A DNA stretch of 64,000 nucleotides from contig JABFSX010000003.1 in assembly GCA_013268835.1 (NCBI GenBank), forward strand, positions 1-64,000, read 5' to 3'. Made by a program: the position numbers and the translations under genes. Under the pieces are notes generated by a model. The model had not been told where the DNA came from, searched no databases, and saw only the letters and a list, made by a program, of their open reading frames with translations. The stretch is from Candidatus Altimarinota bacterium (GTDB taxonomy: Bacteria; Patescibacteriota; Gracilibacteria; BD1-5; UBA2023). How positions within the stretch are numbered: position 1 is the first letter of the stretch; each line of letters starts with the position of its first letter. Below are positions 44,504 to 53,431 of the stretch, in pieces.

Positions 44504-44962
44504 ATGATTCACCTAATTCACATTTCTGATGGCGAGAAACACTTTGGTGAAGCGGTTACTGAGTATACGAAACGACTCGGGAAAAATATAGAAATCCATA
44601 CCATAAAACCTGTCAAGCATACTGAAATCTCCTATATCAAACGTGAGGAGACAAAGAAATTGATTGAGAAAATACAAAAACTCAAATGAACCGTTATTCT
44701 CTGTGATGAGAGATGAGAAGTCCTTGATACCATAGAATTTTCAGAACTTCTTAGGAAATGACGTAATGAAAGTGAAAATATAATATTCATTATTGGATGA
44801 AGTTATGGGGTAGATATAGATAATCTGAGATTAAATGCCCCTGTACGACTCATTCAGCTATCATCTCTCGTTATGCCCCATGGACTCGCCTATCTCGTGC
44901 TCATCGAGCAAATATATCGAGCTATGGAGATCATCAAATGAAGTGGATATCATCATATTTAA
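44504..44962 (+). CDS. rlmH: 23S rRNA (pseudouridine1915-N3)-methyltransferase RlmH
   Basis: A 152-residue SPOUT-type protein. Its C-terminal SAM-binding knot shows IIFIIGGSYGVD, LSSLVMPHGLAYLVLIEQIYRA and the terminal GSGYHH, typical of RlmH. It methylates m3-pseudouridine 1915 in helix 69 of 23S rRNA. Five TGA glycines, one in the invariant FIIGGSYG. The start ATG at 44504 begins directly with the fold (MIHLIHIS). A small membrane-protein gene starts 14 bases later. Confidence 0.92.
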
Positions 44963-44976
44963 TATATTTTTATTCA

Positions 44977-45435
44977 ATGAATATGACTATTCTTCTTACT
45001 ATTCTTTTAATTTTATTTATTTCGCTGTCAGGATTTCTTTTAAAGGAACTCTTTAAAAAATTTTGATTCTGGAAATCTTTCCAGAAAAAATATAAAAATC
45101 AAACATCTTGGATCTATAATTGAGATAAAAAACCTGGAATGTATACCATTAAAATGGAATGAAACAAAGCATTTAATACAATTATTGGTTTTGATTTCTC
45201 ACTTGGTCCCATAAAGAATATAGGATACGATATTTTTTGATATATGGAATCATCAGATGATTGAATTTTATATTTTTCAACCTATTTAGGAAAATGATGA
45301 GTAGAATTCATATTCTTAATAGAGAGTGGTTATTCTGTTGAAAAAATAGATATATTTCTTATAGAAGATGATTCCTCGATTAAACCAAGCTATCTATTTT
45401 ATCCTCATTGGTGGCAAAAATTGAATCTATTTTAA
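44977..45435 (+). CDS. Small membrane protein of unknown function (152 aa)
   Basis: Not recognised. Seven TGA codons are read as glycine, and the frame is broken in the standard code. An N-terminal membrane helix (residues 3-24, TILLTILLILFISLSGFLL) is followed by a Lys-rich segment and a beta-rich C-terminal domain of about 110 residues (GMYTIKMEGNKAFNTIIGFD; FLIESGYSVEKIDIFLIED). Located just after rlmH, possibly cotranscribed. It is likely an envelope protein but I cannot give a function. Confidence 0.6.
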
Positions 45436-45451
45436 TAAAATTTTTATCTAC

Positions 45452-45481
45452 AAAAAATCCCCAATTCTTGGTAGAATGGGG
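45452..45481 (-). terminator. Terminator of the candidate minus-strand RNA
   Basis: Read on the minus strand, CCCC and ATTCT pair with AGAAT and GGGG around a small loop, followed by ATTTTTTG. It ends no known gene, because the gene to its left runs in the opposite direction. Confidence 0.7.
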
Positions 45482-45877
45482 AAATAATAGGGGAAGATGA
45501 TTGTGCGGCACCTCGAGGACAGCTAGGGTACACTCATATGAGGGCAATCAACACATATCATGTGATTGGTGAGTTCTCACACTCGTCACGATTAAACGTG
45601 AACCTAACTGCCCTTTTGATGGTTTGTTTTGAAAGGACACTCAGTCCTTTTATTTTGGTGGGGACCCATATCCTACCTCTGAATAATTCAGAAAAAAGAT
45701 ATGGGTCCTCATCCGTGTTTTTTGTTTTTGTATGTATGCCGCTACTATTTGTTCTTTTTGTATTGGAATATTTGTAAAACTGTGTTTTTGGATTTGCAAA
45801 CAGGAAGGTCTCTTGAGGAGAGTTTCCTATGATCGGGAAGTCAGGATTTTTTAAGGATCATTCTCTTTCGAGAAGAC
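45456..45877 (-). ncRNA. Candidate structured non-coding RNA (about 420 nt)
   Basis: No convincing protein gene lies here, but inverted repeats do. GGACCCATATC (45662-45672) pairs with 45698-45708 and encloses CTGAAT/ATTCAG. AAAGGAC (45632-45638) pairs with 45644-45650. AGGGCA (45541-45546) pairs with TGCCCT (45609-45614) and encloses three smaller hairpins. AGGAA (45802-45806) pairs with 45824-45828. A GAAA-capped TTCTC stem is near 45861-45874. On the minus strand it is bounded by a promoter (45884-45912) and a terminator (45452-45481). It matches none of tmRNA, RNase P RNA, SRP RNA or 6S RNA by eye. A plus-strand 79-codon frame across it looks spurious. Confidence 0.5.
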
Positions 45878-45883
45878 ATAAGC

Positions 45884-45912
45884 AGTATATCAGTATTTCT
45901 TAAAACTTGCGA
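45884..45912 (-). promoter_or_regulatory. Putative promoter of the candidate RNA
   Basis: On the minus strand, TCGCAA (45912-45907), a 17-base spacer and TATACT (45889-45884). The -10 equals that of other promoters in the window. Confidence 0.45.
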
Positions 45913-46226
45913 GAATATTAGTATTGCAATTTATGTATCGTATTGGTTTATAAGTCTTCTTTCCCTTGTTTTTGGCTCTATATAGCCATCTTTATTAAAT
46001 ATATTAATCGTACAGTTATAAAACCATTTCTGTATACATATTGTATATGTGTACATCTATTGTGCACATAGTATCAGCATCTGGATCTACATACTTAATC
46101 TATTTTTATAAAAAAAATCATATAGCGCTACTGCTCCGCTCAAGAAATAGAAAAGTACCACTATATATAGTGGTACTTTGTATTTATGCTGTACTCTATA
46201 AGAAAACTGGGGAATCCATAGGCTAT
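45913..46226. other. Gene-free stretch with a perfect 28-nt palindrome
   Basis: I see no gene here. The only clear structure is the palindrome at 46152-46179: AAAGTACCACTATA followed by its exact reverse complement, ending TTT. It lies about 50 bases after the rsmE stop (minus strand) and so could be its terminator. The T-run after it is short. Confidence 0.55.
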
Positions 46227-46934
46227 TTATCAGTTAATAAAGCCAAAACCTATGACAATACCTGCTGTTTCTGTTCTGAGTACTCGCTCACCAAATCGAG
46301 CAAATATAAAACCATTATCTAGCATTTTTCATCTTTCTTGTTCTGACCATCCTCATTCTGGTCATACCCAAAGACTCATATATTGGACATCATTCCACTC
46401 TGATAAACGAACTGTCTCTCAGAGGGTATCAAGAACAATAGAGGAACAATCCTGATCTATGGTCTCTCAGATATTATCTGGTAATTTTTCGAGCCAACGT
46501 ATCTCTGGCATAACCATTCCTCCACATTGTTCCAGGGCTTCTCGTGCAATATTCTCAAATCTTTCTATTTTTGCAGGAGTTACTAGGAGCTTTTGGGAAC
46601 GATCTGAACGAAAAAATACAAACTTTGTTATACCAATTTCAACGCCTTTTTGGAGGATATACTCGATTTTCTCATATTTATTCGGCATTGCCTGGTAGAT
46701 ATGTATTTTCTTTTTTGGTTCTGTATTGGGGAATTTTTGTGATTGCCCTCGAAGCTGGATTGATTTTTTATCAATTCAAATAATAGTATACTCTGTTTCC
46801 GAGCCATCTCATGAAAACATGATAATATTCTCGCCAACCTGTACACGCAACACACGTGTAAGTTGGTGAACCATATCAGCATCAGTGATACTCATATCTA
46901 TCTGAAGTGGAAATGTTACAAAAAAACGTTGCAT
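46227..46934 (-). CDS. rsmE: 16S rRNA (uracil1498-N3)-methyltransferase RsmE
   Basis: A 235-residue SPOUT-family protein. MQRFFVTF and HQLTRVLRVQVGENI form the PUA-like N-terminal domain; KKIHIYQAMPNKYEKIEYIL, GITKFVFFRSDRSQ and MSLWVGPEGG with GERVLRTETAGIV form the SAM-binding knot typical of RsmE. It methylates U1498 of 16S rRNA. Several TGA glycines, including the C-terminal one before TAA (FING). Starts 4 bases after a small membrane-protein gene on the same strand. Confidence 0.93.
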
Positions 46935-46938
46935 ATAC

Positions 46939-47457
46939 TTATTGAGTAATTTTCTTATAGATATCTCTCGGAAGAAATAGGAGATCTGTGAGGATCTTCC
47001 ATGCGATTATAACGAGCACAGCACTTCCCTGAATCAGAAATCCGTACAAAAATCAAATCATATCAGATCATATATTTTCTCCAAGGGGTTGATTTTCCAA
47101 GTATTTTGCAAGTTTATTCTGTGAGAATGGGAATAAATTCGGATCAATAAATCCATTCTCTTCTTCTCATTTTTTATCTCATAATTCGATAGATGCAATA
47201 ACACGATCATAGGTATCGAGTGAGATGGTTCCTTCATTTAGGGCATTTTTTATCTCTGATTTGAGTCATTCTAGTGAGTTTCCTGTTTCAATATGTCTTT
47301 TTAACTCTCCAACATCAAGTGTTTTCTTTTTTCTGAGTATTGATTTAGATTTTTCGAAATCTTCTTTTTTGGATTCAATAATATTCTCTTCTTTTTCTTT
47401 TTTTTCACGGATGCGATCTCGAGCCTCATTGTAGACTCCTGGATTTTCATTGGACAT
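46939..47457 (-). CDS. C-terminally anchored coiled-coil protein (172 aa)
   Basis: Not recognised. The N-terminal half is a highly charged helix (RDRIREKKEKEENIIES) of coiled-coil type. Near the C-terminus there is one hydrophobic segment (about residues 130-152, FLYGFLIQGSAVLVIIAWKI) followed by a short basic tail. Six TGA glycines. Charged, helical, membrane-anchored proteins like this occur several times in the window. It is followed 4 bases later by rsmE. About 205 bases separate it from the sufB stop, without evident structure. Confidence 0.62.
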
Positions 47458-47662
47458 AGTGATAGTATAGGAGAATCATCCTATGAATCAAGATTCAATG
47501 AAAAAATCTTCAAAAACAAGAAGCTCGAGAAAGAAAAAATTATCGAAGTGAATTTATGTACAATAATTATATCTCAAGGGTATTTCCATTGTGCCAAAGT
47601 TGCAAAGGGGCAGAAAAAAAATTTTTCTCTGCCGATGAGATTCGCCGTTTTTCAAGTTTTTT

Positions 47663-49060
47663 CTACATTCCTTCCATCTCCATCCCGATGAGCACATTCA
47701 TCTCTGCAGCATACTCGAGTGGAAGCTCCTTGAGAAGTGGAGATACAAATCCTCTCACGATCATCGTCTTTGCTTCTGTCTCGAGAATTCCACGAGACAT
47801 CAGATAAAAAAGCGTATCCTCATTGATTTTTCCGACACTTGCCTCATGTGCTACAATAGCATCATCAGTCTGAACCCGAATATCAGGAATAGTGTCTGAT
47901 CGCGACCTGGAATCCAGAATAAGACCATCACAATCAATCTTTGATACTGCACCCGTAGCAGATTTTTTTATATCGATTAACCCCCGATAGATAGAAGCCC
48001 CACCATTCTTTGAGAGTGACTTCGATACTACCTCAGATGAGGTATTTTTCCCAATATGAATCACTTTAGCTCCTGTATCAGTCTCTTGTCATTCGTTCGC
48101 AAATGCAATACCAAAATGCATTGCCCGTGAATCATCCCCCTTGAGTATAGAACAAGGATAGAGCATAGTCACTCATGAGCCAAGATTCCCACCTACCCAT
48201 TCGATAGATCCACCCTTTTCCACAATGGCTCGCTTGGTATTGAGGTTGTATGTATCTACTGACCAATTCTCAACCGATGAATATCGCATTCGAGCATTGT
48301 TTCCCACATAGATCTCAACACAACCAGCATGGAGGCTCGCTGTTCCATATTTTGGAGCACTACATCACTCGATATAATGAGCTGATGCTCCATCCTCGAT
48401 AACAATGAGCGTATGTTCGAATTGCCCTCCGGACTTCATATTCATACGGAAATAAGCCTGGAGCGGAGCATCAATCTGAACTCAAGCAGGAATATAGAGA
48501 AATGTTCCACCAGACCACACTGCTCCATGGAGGGCCGCAAATATATGATCACTTGGTGGTACCGCTCGCATAAAATGAGACCTGACCAAATCTGAATGAC
48601 TATGGATTGCCACAGACATATCCTCGAATATCACTCCCTGATCCTGGAGCTCCTGACGAAGTGAATGATATACTACCTCGCTATCATACTGAGCTCACAC
48701 TCCTGCAAGCATAGCTCGTTCTGCCTCAGGGATACCTAATCGATCAAACGTAGACTTGATCGCATCAGGAACATCATCCCAAGACTTATTATCCCCTGAG
48801 CCTTCAGGTTTACCAAAATAGTATATGGAATTCAGATCAAGTTTCTCCAGTGATGGTCACCAAGTTGGCATCTTTGATTTTTGGAAGATATCTAGGGACT
48901 TGAGACGCACATCGAGCATCCAATCAGGTTCCTTATTGGAAAGCCAAATCTGTCTCACTACCTTCTCTGATATTCCCATCTCTAGAGCTGTAGAATAGGT
49001 GATATCATCACTCCGATCGAGTGTCTCTCGTGATATGTCTCCGAACGGTTGTGTAGTCAT
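47663..49060 (-). CDS. sufB: Fe-S cluster assembly scaffold SufB
   Basis: A 465-residue protein, normal SufB length. Conserved features include YDSEVVYHSLRQELQDQGVI, PPSDHIFAALHGAVWSGGTF, the SAPKYGTASLHAGCVEI beta-helix, NTKRAIVEKGGSIEWVGGN, DTGAKVIHIGKNTSS and the C-terminal NEDTLFYLMSRGILETEA. SufB assembles Fe-S clusters with SufC and SufD. About eight TGA glycines. It begins 1 base after the sufC stop, so translation is coupled. No SufS or SufU was found in the window; sufD-like lies far away at 9886. Confidence 0.94.
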
Positions 49061-49061
49061 A

Positions 49062-49793
49062 TTACTTGAATCATTGGGTACGAATATCTGCCACTAGAGA
49101 ACGATCTCCCTGTCTCTCGATTTGTCCATCTCGCAAAATCACAATACGATCTACATCGATGCTGTCGAGGAGATGAAAATTATGAGTAATGAGAATTACT
49201 GTTTTTTTCTGTTCTCGAAAGTGTTGTATCTGTTCTCTGAGAATCTCTATAGCATCGATATCAAGACCGGAATCAACCTCATCAAGGATAATAACAGAAG
49301 GGTCAAGCAGTGCCACCTGAAGAAGCTCTATTCGACGTTTTTCTCCTCCAGAAAACCCAACAAAAAGATCACGGTCAAGAAAAGTAGAATCAAGTCCAAG
49401 TGGGGGGAGCATCTTCTCGATCATCCGACGAAATACAAATGGAGATGGTGACTTCGTGTCGATATGATGTCGAGCAAAGTGTGCATTGTAGATGGTTCTG
49501 AGGTACTCAGATACCTTTATACCTGGGATCTCTGGGATATTCTGGAATGACAAAAATAGTCCAGCAATATGTCGATCTGTTGGCGAATATGATGAGATAT
49601 CAACACCATCAAGTAGGATAGATCCACTCACTTGATAGCGTGGATGCCCCATAATAGAGAGTGCAAGCGATGACTTTCCTGAGCCATTATGACCGAGGAT
49701 GGCTATAGTTTCACCATTTTGAAAGGTATATTCAAGGGAATGAATAATGGGAGTATCCTGAATAGATACTGATAGATTGTTGAGTGTAAGCAT
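49062..49793 (-). CDS. sufC: Fe-S cluster assembly ATPase SufC
   Basis: A 243-residue ABC-type ATPase. Walker A GHNGSGKSS, Q-loop in FLSFQNIPEIPGIKV, signature FSGGEKRRIELLQ, Walker B VIILDEVDSGLD and H-loop VILITHNF match SufC. The FQxPxEIPG segment is the hallmark of SufC, which binds SufB and SufD. A TGA near the C-terminus (RTQGFK, then TAA) adds three residues over the standard reading. Followed immediately by sufB. The upstream flank contains the shared terminator with the S-layer gene. Confidence 0.94.
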
Positions 49794-49833
49794 ATCGAAA
49801 GTATAGAAAAAAATCCCATAAAATCAACACCAA

Positions 49834-49865
49834 AAAAAATCCCCCCGGTAAAGGGGGGATTTTTT
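49834..49865 (-). terminator. Terminator after the S-layer gene
   Basis: AAAAAATCCCCCC pairs with GGGGGGATTTTTT around a 6-nt loop. It lies between the S-layer gene stop (49893) and the sufC start (49793), so it separates the two minus-strand units. Confidence 0.88.
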
Positions 49866-49892
49866 ATAACCGATCTTCCGAAGAAGAAAAGA

Positions 49893-52787
49893 TTATTTAG
49901 TGAAACTTGCGCTAGCACCAGTAGTACCAACGTATGTCTCAGAATCAGCAGCACCAGCAACAGTATATTGAAGCTGAGTAAGAGCTACTTGAAGCTGTCC
50001 ACCTGTAGGAAGGAGGTTAGCAGAAGTAACATATACTTCGAATTCAACATATCCACCATTCTTATCAGCAGTCTTATTTGTTGTAAGACCAGATACAGAA
50101 AGAAGTTCACCAAGCTTAGGAACAGCACCAGAACCAGAAGTTCCAAGACCTCCACAAGTTTCAGTATTACCAAGATCTCGAAGACAAGCTTGAGCTTGGT
50201 AAGTAGTGTTACCAGGAAGAGCCGTCTTGAAGTCAAACTTAGCTCCAGAAAGAGTAATTCCAGTGTTTGTATCAGGGTTAGTTACACGAACCTTGAATGT
50301 ATTCTCATTGATCGCTGTTACGAGAACAGTTGGAGCAACAGTACCTACAGTGTAAGTCTTAGTGTTAGCGTTTCCAGATGCAATGATAGTATTTGAATTA
50401 GAATCACGAACAACTGAAACAGCATTAGAACCAAGTGTACCAAGAGATACAGTCATACCGTAGTATGTATCAACTGAAGATACTCCGAGCATAACCTTAT
50501 AGTTCTTTGTAACATCCTTACCAATATTATCATTCATACTAGCGAATGTAATAGTATTGTTAGAGATAGTCACAGTAGAAGAAACCTCAAGACCAGTAGC
50601 AACATCTACGAGCTTAGCGCTTGATGTAGAGTTAGCAATAGCCTGAATAGTTCCACCTACAACTGTTCCAGTAAGAACAACTGATTGAAGACGAGCGACC
50701 TCATTTCGAGAAGTGAGAGCAAATCGACCAATTTCTTGCTCTGCAGAAGAGTAGATACGAGAAGTAGAAGGAGCAGCTATAGTAGCAGTCTTGATTTCAA
50801 CCTCAGAAGTATTGATAGTAGTCTTATCACCGATAAGATTCTTACCAGCACCAAGATTAGTGATAGAGTTATTTGAAGAATCACGAACCTCAGTAAGAGT
50901 TACAGTAAACTGGAACGCTGAAGAAGAGATATTAACATTGTTCTTTGTAGAACCTTCGATAGTGATAACTGCAGGATTAGCAGAATCAACTACGAATGAA
51001 ACAGTAAGAGTTTGTACACCTGCAAGTGAAGTAAGAGTACCGATCTCAGAACCGTTAAGTTTAACAGTAAGTTGATCATTTACAAATGCTGTAATACCAG
51101 TACCTACAAAAGGAGTAGAAACTGTAAGTTTTCGTACAGAAACTGGAGTTGTAGATGAGAGTTTACCATCAAAGAATTTAACATTGTTTGTACCTGGAGC
51201 AAGAGTTACATTACCAGTACTAGACTTAGTAAATGTAAATTCTACAGCACCAAAGTCAATATTAACAAATCGACCTACAGTATTATCAGCAGGAACTGAA
51301 ACTTGAGTAGAATACCCAGTAGCAACTTCAACTGCATTAACATCAGTACTAGAATCGATTTTCATACCAAGAGTAGTACTTGTAGCATCAACGAGGATAT
51401 CACCTCGGAGCTCATAAGTCTGAGTATTTCCAGAAGAAAGAACATCAGCAAGACCAGTTACTGAGAGCTTCTCAGAAGTAAGAGTAACAGTTCCTACAGA
51501 AACACCATTCTTATATACCTTAACATTAGTAAGTCTCTTAGTAAAGTCAGTTGAACCAGAACGAGTAAGAGTAAAACCAGTTACCTTAGTTTCACGATCA
51601 CCAGCTGAGATCTCAACCTTACTAAAGAGTTGGTTTGCTTTACCAGTAGTAATAGTACTTCCACCAACTGCTAGATTAGCATTAGTAGTAGCAGTCTTAT
51701 ACGAAGTTGTATTAACAAGACCAAGAGTTACAGGAGCACCAGTTACAGTTGTATTTGAAGCATTAACTGCATCAAGAGTAAATTGGTGTTGGCTATTCTC
51801 AGAACCAGAGAGGTTAACAAGAACATCTACTGAAGCAGATGAACCAGCCTTAACCACAAGGGCAGGAGAGAAGTAGATAGTAGCTTTCTGAGAAGTAGCG
51901 TTGTAATAATCAGCAGTACTAGAAATAACAACACCATTCTGAGCAGCACGGATTGCATTTGAATCTGCAAATCCCTTAGCATCACCAAGACCTGAACGAG
52001 ATACGATAAGTGATTGAACAGTTACATCTGATTTACCAGCTGTAAGTTTAACTGCACCAACCTTAACACTTGAAGCATTCTTAGGAACATACTGTGCAAC
52101 AGCAGTACCATCGAGTGCAACAGTAAGAGCACCAGCTACAGTTGGAGTAGTAACTCCTGAACCGTTAACTGGAGGAACTACTGGAGTAGTTGTATCAACC
52201 TCAAGACCAGCTACACATGCAGCGATCTTGAATGCTTCACCACGAGATGATGTAGCATTAGGGCGGAAGAATGTAGCGTCAGCAGCACATCCGAGTTCGT
52301 TTGCACGATTCACGTATGCAGCAAGATCACCAAGGTTAGCAAGATCTGTATAACCAGCATCTTCAGCAGAACCAGTTTCACCTACAGCTCCGAGAAGCAT
52401 TTTAACAGCCTCAGCACGAGTTACAGATGCATTTGGACGGAAGTTAGCGTTGGCAGTAGAGACAACACCAGCTTCAGCGAGAGACTCGATGTAACCACAA
52501 AGATCACCAAGACTAGCACCTACGTCACCGTAAGTTGTCCCAGCACATTCTGTAGCTGTATATCCACCGAGGTTTGCAGTAATCTTAGCGAGTTCTGCAC
52601 GAGTTACAGTATCACCAAGGCGATATCCTGACTCGTTTGATTGTACACCGATAACTGAGTTATCAGCAAGGAGTTCTGCATAAGGAAGGAACTCTGAAGC
52701 AGCAGATACGAGTGAAGCACTCATAGCTGTAGCAACGAGAGCTACTACACTTGCTGTAGAAGCGATCTTCGTAGAGAAGTTACTCAT
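49893..52787 (-). CDS. S-layer protein with SLH domains
   Basis: A 964-residue protein. A signal peptide (residues 1-29, ending SAAS) is followed by three SLH domains (about 30-215): FLPYAELLADNSVIGVQSNE, a second with NFRPNASVTRAEAVKMLLGA, and a third with TFFRPNATSSRGEAFKIA. They anchor the protein to secondary cell-wall polymers. The rest is a Thr/Ser/Asn-rich beta-sandwich-like array, as in S-layer proteins. No TGA codons at all in 964 residues. A near-consensus promoter lies upstream with a structured leader, consistent with very high expression. A strong terminator follows. Probably the main surface layer of the cell. Confidence 0.9.
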   Translation of the reverse strand: MSNFSTKIASTASVVALVATAMSASLVSAASEFLPYAELLADNSVIGVQSNESGYRLGDTVTRAELAKITANLGGYTATECAGTTYGDVGASLGDLCGYIESLAEAGVVSTANANFRPNASVTRAEAVKMLLGAVGETGSAEDAGYTDLANLGDLAAYVNRANELGCAADATFFRPNATSSRGEAFKIAACVAGLEVDTTTPVVPPVNGSGVTTPTVAGALTVALDGTAVAQYVPKNASSVKVGAVKLTAGKSDVTVQSLIVSRSGLGDAKGFADSNAIRAAQNGVVISSTADYYNATSQKATIYFSPALVVKAGSSASVDVLVNLSGSENSQHQFTLDAVNASNTTVTGAPVTLGLVNTTSYKTATTNANLAVGGSTITTGKANQLFSKVEISAGDRETKVTGFTLTRSGSTDFTKRLTNVKVYKNGVSVGTVTLTSEKLSVTGLADVLSSGNTQTYELRGDILVDATSTTLGMKIDSSTDVNAVEVATGYSTQVSVPADNTVGRFVNIDFGAVEFTFTKSSTGNVTLAPGTNNVKFFDGKLSSTTPVSVRKLTVSTPFVGTGITAFVNDQLTVKLNGSEIGTLTSLAGVQTLTVSFVVDSANPAVITIEGSTKNNVNISSSAFQFTVTLTEVRDSSNNSITNLGAGKNLIGDKTTINTSEVEIKTATIAAPSTSRIYSSAEQEIGRFALTSRNEVARLQSVVLTGTVVGGTIQAIANSTSSAKLVDVATGLEVSSTVTISNNTITFASMNDNIGKDVTKNYKVMLGVSSVDTYYGMTVSLGTLGSNAVSVVRDSNSNTIIASGNANTKTYTVGTVAPTVLVTAINENTFKVRVTNPDTNTGITLSGAKFDFKTALPGNTTYQAQACLRDLGNTETCGGLGTSGSGAVPKLGELLSVSGLTTNKTADKNGGYVEFEVYVTSANLLPTGGQLQVALTQLQYTVAGAADSETYVGTTGASASFTK

Positions 52788-53096
52788 AATATAATATGGG
52801 TAAAAAAATAAATAAAGGAACCAAGCGGGAACAATTGTGATACTCTTGGTCAGAGAATACCGGTTTTTCTCTTCTGGTCAGGAAGAGACAACCATCTGTC
52901 GTTGACCGACAGGGAGGTTAAAGCTTTAACCTCAAGTTATTTGCATAACGAGAGGACCTGTATGAGTATGAATAATACTAAAACAAGTCCTCTCCTTATG
53001 TAGTGATACTCGAGGTTTCAACCAAGCTATTTATGGAAAGAGATGTTAAAGGGCTCTTCCAGGGATCCAATATAAAGACCAAGATCCGAAGATTAC
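52788..53096 (-). promoter_or_regulatory. Structured long 5' leader of the S-layer mRNA
   Basis: The predicted transcript start near 53096 leaves a leader of about 309 nt. It contains GAGAGGAC (52950-52957) paired to 52987-52994, a perfect 20-nt palindrome at 52914-52933, CTGTCG/CGACAG just upstream of that on the plus map, and TCTCTTC/GAAGAGA near 52867-52888. Long stable leaders are known to prolong S-layer mRNA life in other bacteria; that role here is inferred. Confidence 0.55.
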
Positions 53097-53102
53097 ACGC
53101 AA

Positions 53103-53130
53103 ATATTATGAAAGAGCGAGGCAAAGTCAA
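53103..53130 (-). promoter_or_regulatory. Strong promoter of the S-layer gene
   Basis: On the minus strand, TTGACT (53130-53125), 16-base spacer, TAATAT (53108-53103): one mismatch from consensus at each hexamer. The gap 53131-53431 contains no further gene that I can support. Confidence 0.6.
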
Positions 53131-53431
53131 ATCAAAGTAGAGGCTCTTCACACTCTTTTCACACCAGAAAAATATCACACAATAAAAAGAAATATTTTCA
53201 ATATACTTCTATAGGCTTGTAGGAGAGAACCTGAGCTGAAAAATAGAAAAAAATTCGCAATTTTCATTTTTTCTCATATAGTGTGAAGAGAAGTACAGAA
53301 TATATGTGTGAGAGTGACACAAGCTATGCAAAAAAGATGCCTCCTAAGAAAAATTGAAACTAAAAAAATCAGAAAAACTCCCCCATATGTAATCGATACT
53401 TTTCGTTTTTACAATTCACAACTTATTTATC

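Noticed and set aside
45538-45777. 79-codon plus-strand ORF
   Set aside because: It covers the hairpin-rich region, has no recognised relative, and the pairing explains the sequence better. With TGA as a sense codon, chance open frames are longer.
45452-45877. tmRNA, RNase P RNA or SRP RNA
   Set aside because: I looked for the tmRNA tRNA-like ends, the RNase P GAGGAAAGTCC box and the SRP GGAAGG helix-8 motif on both strands and found none.
52996-53178. 60-codon minus ORF and a 35-codon plus ORF upstream of the S-layer gene
   Set aside because: Both lie in or antisense to the predicted promoter and leader, with no relative or translation signal.
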